From positions 768,515,336-768,579,335 of the forward strand of contig NC_081408.1 in assembly GCF_030272615.1 (NCBI RefSeq): 64,000 nt of DNA, written 5' to 3'. The DNA comes from Cryptomeria japonica. Lineage: Eukaryota; Streptophyta; Pinopsida; Cupressales; Cupressaceae. Below the pieces are notes generated by a model that searched no databases, had not been told where the DNA came from, and saw only the letters and a program-made list of their open reading frames with translations. Of this stretch, positions 59,501-64,000 are shown piece after piece. How positions within the stretch are numbered: the stretch's first letter is position 1; each line of letters begins with the position of its first letter. Both the position numbers and the translations under genes were made by a program.

Positions 59501-62500
59501 TTAGACATTTAAATTTATAAATTCCTTAAGAAATTATCGGAACTTTTTTCATTTCTATGCAATTTTGAACTTAACGATTCGTATTTTTCCTGGGTCTGGT
59601 AAGTTTGACTTTACAGAAGAGGAAAAGTCGTCGCAAGGGACTACGCCTTCCATTTTGACTGTACAATACAATGCGTGGCATTATAGGAATGAAACCCAAG
59701 CATGGGCGGGTCTCGCTGTCGAAATCACAAAAGAACTGGAAGCAACCATGACGGTGGCGCACAAGCTCAGGACTAGCTGGATGTATAATTGGACAAACCA
59801 CAAGAACAGCATCTGTTTGAAAGTCATCTTCCCATTCTTTCTCGCACTGCTGGTGGCCATCTTTCTCAGCATCATTCTATGGTTGGTACTTGGTACAGCC
59901 CATAATAAAGATATAAGGATACTTAAATATGGAGGTGTACCAGCATCCATGATTGTAGCTGCTTGGGGTTTGGGAAAGTCAGTCATGTCTTTTGTCAAAC
60001 CAATAAGTTCTCAAATCGAGAACTATATAACTCTGCCAGACCATAGCCAAAACCTTGGTTATCATAACAAAGTTATTTCTGATATTAATTTTTTGATAAA
60101 ACAACTCTCCTATAGACCCTCCTGGATGTTGAAGGCGTTTGCTTTTATATGGTGCTACATTACATTCAGTTGGGATGAGAACTATGTTCCAGGAACAAAG
60201 ATTCCAAAGATGCACCCTGCTTGTAGTGACAATCTTAGGATAATAGTCTTCGTCGACGATCTCGATCGTTGTGAGGAGAATGTTATTCTGCAGGTATAAT
60301 CTTAAAAAACCCATCTAGTTGCAGATTTTATAGTTATCAAATATTGATCTCTGGCTTTCTAACTTTCTTTAGTATTATTAACTGGCAGGTATTATCAGCA
60401 GTGCATCTGGCTTTGGCTGCTTGCAAGATCAACGTGATTATGAGCATGGAAAAGAACATAATCAAAAGAGCAATTATAAGAAAGTACGGGAGCATGAAAA
60501 GCATAGATAATAAGTCCAACGAGGACTTAGCTGACAGATTTTTAAGGAAGATAGTTCAGGTGCCGCTACACCTAGCGGCCCCTAGTGACAAAGACTCCGT
60601 TAACCTTTTGTACAAACAGCTAGATATGTGGGACAGTAGACAAGGGTCGGATCCAGCAGCAAAAAAGGAAAGATACAGTAGGAAAGGCAATCCAAAGTTC
60701 CAAATTGGAACTTCAATTCCAGAGAAACCTCAACTAGGTGAATATCTCTAATTGTCACATTTTATATTTGCAGCAAGGTACAGCACCATTTTAACAGATG
60801 AATTCTTTTTCTTTCACTTTAATATTGTTGTAGGAAAAGGAGAAATACAAGAAGGTTTGGTAGAATCTGAAGCTACAAAGCAAAAAACCCTCAGCATTTC
60901 AGGTGAAAATATTTGAGATGCAATCCTTTTAAGCTGAACAGAATATAGGAGACTAATGGTCTAAGCATTACTGTAGCGATGATTTTAATATGGCCCTTAA
61001 CTTGAGAATGTTGCTTCCCTGAACAGATACGACTCAACAAGAATTAAGACTAGCGCAAGAGCAAGAAACAATTGAGGAAGAAGGTGAATATATAATTCAT
61101 ATACACCGAGCATTTTGAGTGATGATTTGTGCAATGTACAATCACACTATTCACAATCCCTTTTCGTTCAAAATGTTTTCTTGCAGAAGGCTCTGAAGTT
61201 GAGGAAAGAACGATTGAGATGCCTGACATTGAGAAAGCAGGTGAAAATATAATTCAAATACACAGCATTTTAGGTGATGATTTGTGCAATGTGGGATCAC
61301 ATAATTCAGAATACATTTTCATTCAAAATGTCTGTTAACACTTAACAGAGAGGGCATCTCTGATCACACAAATATTCAGCTATGTTTGTGCATTACCGTG
61401 TTTGTGCAATGTACGATCACACAAGGAGATAGATGAGACAACCAAAGGAGATGAACAAGGTGCAGGTTTCAAGTTTAATAAGTTGGCTATATTGTATTAA
61501 TTTTATTTTCTATAATTTTTCCAATCTAGATTACTTATAATTTTCCAAGTTATAAAATATAAGTGAACTGTATTTTAATTTATATCTCCATTTTAAAAAA
61601 CTACACTAAAATTAACGAGTAGACTAATAAATTTCTTCTGCCCGACATAAAAGATTTATAATAATAGCTTGACGTATGTTGCAGCTGATAAAAAAAACCA
61701 AGAAGATGTTAATAGTGAGCGAAGTCTTATGGATGATTTAAATTTCAAAATAATGAGTAAAGTGCTCCGCGTTCAGTACAGCCAAGGAGAAAAAAATGCT
61801 CTTCACATTTTTTATACTCAATCCGCACGCAGTAAAAAGCTTCCACGAGAGTGGAAATGTTTGAAGGCATACCATCGGCTAGTATTTTATATTTTGTCTC
61901 TAAGCCCCGATGTTGACCCAGTGCAAGGATGGCGGGTTCAACTTATTGCATGGATTTTCGTCTGCTGGGAATGGAGGGACCTCATTACAACTCTTATACA
62001 AGTAAGATAACCTCATAAATGTGTTCACCTGAACGAATGGTGGTAGTTAATTTATTTCCTTAGGCATAAAATTTTACATCTTATAACCAGAAATAAAAAT
62101 TCTCTTTATGTAATGATGCAGAAATGGACCAAGCTTGAGGTTTTGAGAAATTGGAAAGCTCAACACGGGCCTTCTCTGAGAGAGATCGTTGAGCATTATA
62201 TTGATGAGAGGTGGCCAGCTCACAGGAAGAGAGCCACAAAAAAGAAGAATGACGCCATTGACAGCCTCAGCAACATGCCAGAGAAAAACATTACTACAAT
62301 TTCCAGCGAGGAGGATACAAAAGAAGATGATAATCTAAAGGAAGTTCTAAAAAAGGTTTTGAAAGAACAGGAGGAGATGAGGTCTATGCTGAAAATGATC
62401 ATCAAGCAAGTTTTCAAAGAGGAAGAAGACAAGAAAGGAGAAAGCTCTGCGCAACAGGGCACAACGGTTAAGGAGGATCAACCAATAATCATCAAGAAAT

Positions 62501-62700
62501 TTTTTATAGAGGATGAAGACAAGGAAGGAGAAAACTCAATGCAACAGTACACAATGACTGATGAGGAGGAGCTAGAAGAGTGGAATAAGCTAAGACTTAC
62601 ATTGCGCCTCTTCAATGTTTCAATGGATGGAATTCAAGCCTTCAAAAGATTTATGTTTAACTGCGAGCCTGGATATCTTCCATGGCCATTGCCCAAATAA
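46462..62700 (+). CDS. ankyrin-repeat KAP-family P-loop NTPase (membrane), 13 exons
   Basis: Exon model: 46462-47530, 47640-47711, 47807-47925, 48010-48222, 59114-59281, 59604-60293, 60389-60737, 60834-60902, 61027-61083, 61187-61240, 61349-61459, 61685-62001, 62122-62700. All introns are GT-AG, all phases agree, and the total is 3,867 bases: 1,288 residues plus TAA. ATG 46,462 is the first in the frame. Order: ankyrin repeats (about 20-350), Walker A GEWGTGKSS (408-416), NAWHY motif (570), two membrane segments (about 619-643, 658-680), Walker B IIVFVDDLDRC (760-770), then the conserved KAP block to about 850, an acidic hinge and a charged tail. KAP ATPases are predicted membrane-associated NTPases; animal Kidins220/ARMS shares ankyrin plus KAP. 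The plant role is unknown. The least certain junction is the AAG acceptor of exon 6. Confidence 0.88.
47640..48222 (+). other. exons 2-4: linker and Walker A of the KAP domain
   Basis: Exon 2 (47640-47711) and exon 3 (47807-47925) give RMPFAIGLAALFSNPLV followed by the P-loop GILGEWGTGKSSVMLQ, a textbook KAP Walker A in which Lys414 and Ser415 would contact phosphate and magnesium. Exon 4 (48010-48222, exactly 71 codons) and exon 5 encode a basic then aromatic insertion between the P-loop and the NAWHY motif. This is longer than I would expect for bacterial KAP proteins (inference). The acceptors TTTTCACAG, GGGCAG and TTTTCAG are strong. Confidence 0.88.
49180..49400. repeat. repeat outside the left LTR (partner 57,115-57,330)
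   Basis: Shared words with 57,115-57,330 in the same orientation are GAAATAAAT, TATTATTTTAA(A/G)AT, AAGTGGTTA, AACATTGTTT(G/A)AATA, ATAGAAATAT and AAAATAAGAAAAA. The pair brackets the retrotransposon on both sides, so it may mark an older, larger element into which the LTR element inserted. Confidence 0.55.
51874..51913. repeat. 40-bp near-perfect palindrome
   Basis: CCTTAAGATATCAGCATAG and CTATGCTGATGTCTTAAGG are joined by TC, with a single mismatch between the arms. Located in the interior of the antisense retrotransposon, near the 3' (left) end of its minus-strand transcript. Confidence 0.9.
52970..53407 (-). pseudogene. gag-like remnant of the intron retrotransposon
   Basis: The 145-codon minus-strand frame contains FCSHHPTNDHDTNDCPYFQN followed by GIKALIKNGIVKI. 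This resembles the cysteine/histidine segment near the gag-protease junction of plant Ty3/Gypsy elements, where C..H....H....C is followed by a helix with L(I)xxG. The position and strand agree with the LTR orientation. The preceding frame 53859-54200 (minus) has no clear motif. I call it a gag remnant with moderate confidence; no protease catalytic DTG/DSG is visible next to it. Confidence 0.5.
57115..57330. repeat. repeat outside the right LTR (partner 49,180-49,400)
   Basis: Diverged copy of the segment left of the retrotransposon. Similarity stops near ATTTTCTTTT at about 57,318. Confidence 0.55.
58489..58836. repeat. nearly identical 173-bp tandem duplication
   Basis: Copies at 58,489-58,661 and 58,662-58,836 both run from TTATTTTTGAATTGTTGAGA to TCATCATTATTCTTTATTGA, with only a handful of differences (run lengths and single bases). 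It is the best preserved duplication in the intron, hence recent, and lies 280-620 bases before exon 5. Confidence 0.93.
59114..60293 (+). other. exons 5-6: NAW motif, membrane segments, Walker B
   Basis: Exon 5 (59114-59281) is 56 codons rich in aromatic residues (HHMHYFLWELRYYWEK). Exon 6 is open from 59,514; I start it at 59,604 because AAG there is the only acceptor that keeps phase with exon 5. It encodes ILTVQYNAWHYRNETQAWAG, a KAP hallmark, then two hydrophobic helices (VIFPFFLALLVAIFLSIILW and VPASMIVAAWGLG) joined by a short polar turn, and ends LRIIVFVDDLDRCEENVILQ. The double-Asp Walker B followed by DRC matches the family pattern. Confidence 0.85.
60389..60737 (+). other. exon 7: post-Walker-B KAP core
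   Basis: Residues 778-893: VLSAVHLALAACKINVIMSM followed by EKNIIKRAIIRKYG and, after a loop, DRFLRKIVQVPLHLAAPSD. These are the segments KAP proteins share after Walker B: the strand with M/L-D-x-x-x-I-x-x-A and the KI(V/I)Q(V/I)P motif. Bounded by CTGGCAG acceptor and a GTGAAT donor in phase 1. Confidence 0.88.
60834..61459 (+). other. exons 8-11: small repeated exons of an acidic hinge
   Basis: Four short exons of 69, 57, 54 and 111 bases, all phase 1 at both ends, encode about 98 residues rich in Glu, Gln and Thr. Intron sequences between them resemble one another: GTGAA(T/A)ATATAATTCA after the exons and GATTTGTGCAATGT(A/G) before the next acceptor recur at about 61,128, 61,279 and 61,400. 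The exon-intron units therefore arose by local duplication. Symmetrical phase allows exon skipping without frameshift. Exon 11 is the least certain. Confidence 0.7.
61685..62700 (+). other. exons 12-13: C-terminal helical region
   Basis: Exon 12 (61685-62001) encodes a segment with REWKCLKAYHRLVFYILSLS, comparable to the N-P-R-x-x-K-R-x-x-N-x-Y-R region that closes KAP domains, then WRVQLIAWIFVCWEWRDLI, strongly hydrophobic and aromatic. Exon 13 (62122-62700) encodes KWTKLEVLRNWKAQHG, a highly charged region with two copies of an FxEDEDKxGExSxQQ-like unit, a probable coiled coil (LKKVLKEQEEMRSMLKMIIK), and a final folded-looking segment ending WPLPK then TAA. Confidence 0.82.
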
Positions 62701-62825
62701 GTCTACACCTCAACAAATATTCGTATACATTATGGATTTGGGCAACCACTCATCTTGTGTGTTGTGCTCGTTACAAAGAAGTTATTCTCTTTCTCTAATT
62801 TAACTATCTATTAATTTTCTGCTGA

Positions 62826-62831
62826 AATAAA
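62826..62831 (+). terminator. polyadenylation signal
   Basis: AATAAA 126 bases after the stop codon of the ankyrin-KAP gene, at a normal distance and followed by T/G-rich sequence (GTGGCTTGTTGG). Confidence 0.6.
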
Positions 62832-64000
62832 GTGGCTTGTTGGAATATTTGCTTGCTTCACTGATAGCATAGATTAGATAGAGTCAGTCAATAGGGATTT
62901 GATGTTAGGCGTTAAATTAATAGGAGATCAATCTTGTTCTAGTCAGTAAAACCTTAACTTGTAGTAATTTTTCAATTAAAAAATCAATAAATTATCTTAT
63001 AATGAATGAAATCTATTTCTGTATATATTTATTTTAGAGGCAACAAATTTCTTTGTTGATATTGTTATCTTGTTTTTGAAAGCAAACAAAAATATTTTTT
63101 CACAGTTAAAAAAAGAAAATACAAGCTGTGAGACTAGGGCAAAAAAAGACAAAAATAGAGGAAACTAACAACCAATAACAGCAGAAAAACAGGGGAAACC
63201 AACGTGAGACTAGGGTCCATGTTGAGAAACTCCAGCTTTTCTTCAAACATCATCTCCCAGGACAGGGGCTCATACTAGCCACTGCAAACAAAGGGGGACA
63301 GGGGCGTGGATTGTCCTTTTAGTGGCCTTTCCTTCTGAAACCGGAATGGTGAAAGATGTGGTGAGACTAAACTTCTTGTAGCTTCCGTTTTTTCTTCTCA
63401 TTTATGCAGTTCCTATTGGAAGACATGAATCATGGTGGTAGTGTTCTTGATAGATTCCTTGCAATAATTAATTGATTTTCCTTTAATTTGGTGACCTCTT
63501 CTTCTATGTTCTTCTTTTGTTCAATAGAGCCCACCTCCAGCTTTGTGTCCTAGACAACTTTATCGAGCCTCTCTTAGTCATCAAATGTAGATGAAAAATT
63601 CTTCTTATCATTCCAACCATCTTCGTCCAGATTTTTTGAACACCAGGAATTCTAAAAAGTGGTTTTTTTGTTTAGCCATGTGCAATTGAGCTATTTGCCA
63701 CTTGGAAATGTTAGGGAGGAGGTTATAGTCCTAATAAGTTTCCTCCACCTTTTCACGGAGCTGAATACAGAGGATGCATTAATGCTAGTTTGGTGAGAAA
63801 ACAAGAACCAAATCTGAATTTTCATCTTGGGCATTCTACTTAGGAGGGGAAGGGGGAGGAGCGTAGCGTACCAGCCAGGCTAGGGAAGGTTTGAGAATGT
63901 TCATCACTGAAGCCAATAGAGAAGTTTCAATCATTACATCTATTTGGCCAAAAATACAATGATAAACTACATAGACCGCAGCTTGCAACCCCCAAAATGA
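62832..64000. other. downstream flank, no firm gene
   Basis: From about 63,480 to 63,590 the minus strand can be read as EVGSIEQKKNIEEEVTKLKE, a coiled-coil-like fragment, with similar sequence scattered in other frames up to about 63,850. Stops are frequent. It may be a decayed retrotransposon ORF1, but no diagnostic motif was found. Confidence 0.35.

Noticed and set aside
59979-60314. 111-codon minus-strand ORF over the KAP exon
   Set aside because: Shadow of exon 6, whose plus-strand product has the NTPase motifs.

Overview
The window looks like nuclear DNA of a seed plant with a large, repeat-rich genome. A gymnosperm (conifer-type) genome is my best guess; this is inference, because no sequence search could be run. 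Reasons: AT-rich background, many decayed retrotransposons of several classes, plant-only families (pentatricopeptide-repeat, F-box and plant-mobile-domain remnants), GT-AG introns, and a 10.9 kb intron filled with transposon sequence. No prokaryotic organisation is seen.

Layout. 1-6.9 kb: LTR remnants, a short fold-back and pyrimidine-rich sequence, no gene. 6.9-9.05 kb, minus: an En/Spm (CACTA) TNP2-type transposase with recognisable splice sites, disrupted by stops and truncated. 9-18 kb: mostly featureless, with a degenerate tandem array, a PPR fragment and a beta-hexosaminidase-like scrap. 18.0-18.6 kb: a broken F-box gene. 19.4-20.4 kb, minus: a plant-mobile-domain ORF with in-frame stops, followed by a plus-strand LTR (22.07-23.15 kb). 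23.6-31.9 kb: a dense repeat district with 54-bp and 84-bp tandem arrays, a GA tract, large fold-backs, a Copia-type polypurine-tract/LTR junction and a complete 353-bp TRIM retrotransposon with target-site duplication. 32.5-40.4 kb: a terminal-inverted-repeat element with an AT-rich repetitive interior, into which a near full-length L1-type LINE (33,773-39,897) has inserted. 41.0-45.1 kb: an inverted duplication carrying PPR gene pieces. 45.1-46.1 kb: a second, badly decayed LINE reverse transcriptase.

The only gene that looks intact is at 46,462-62,700 (+). I reconstruct 13 exons in one continuous frame (1,288 codons plus stop). It encodes N-terminal ankyrin repeats, then a KAP-family P-loop NTPase with Walker A, two predicted membrane segments inside the NTPase, Walker B and the downstream KAP motifs, then an acidic hinge from small repeated exons and a charged C-terminal region. 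Ankyrin plus membrane-inserted KAP is the plan of animal Kidins220/ARMS. The family is otherwise known from animals and from bacteria, including the phage-exclusion protein PifA. A plant gene of this design is the most interesting object here. Its fourth intron hosts a 7.3 kb LTR retrotransposon in antisense orientation.

Across the dead ORFs, premature stops are almost all TAG. This fits CAG-to-TAG (and TGG-to-TAG) decay of methylated cytosines in silenced transposons.
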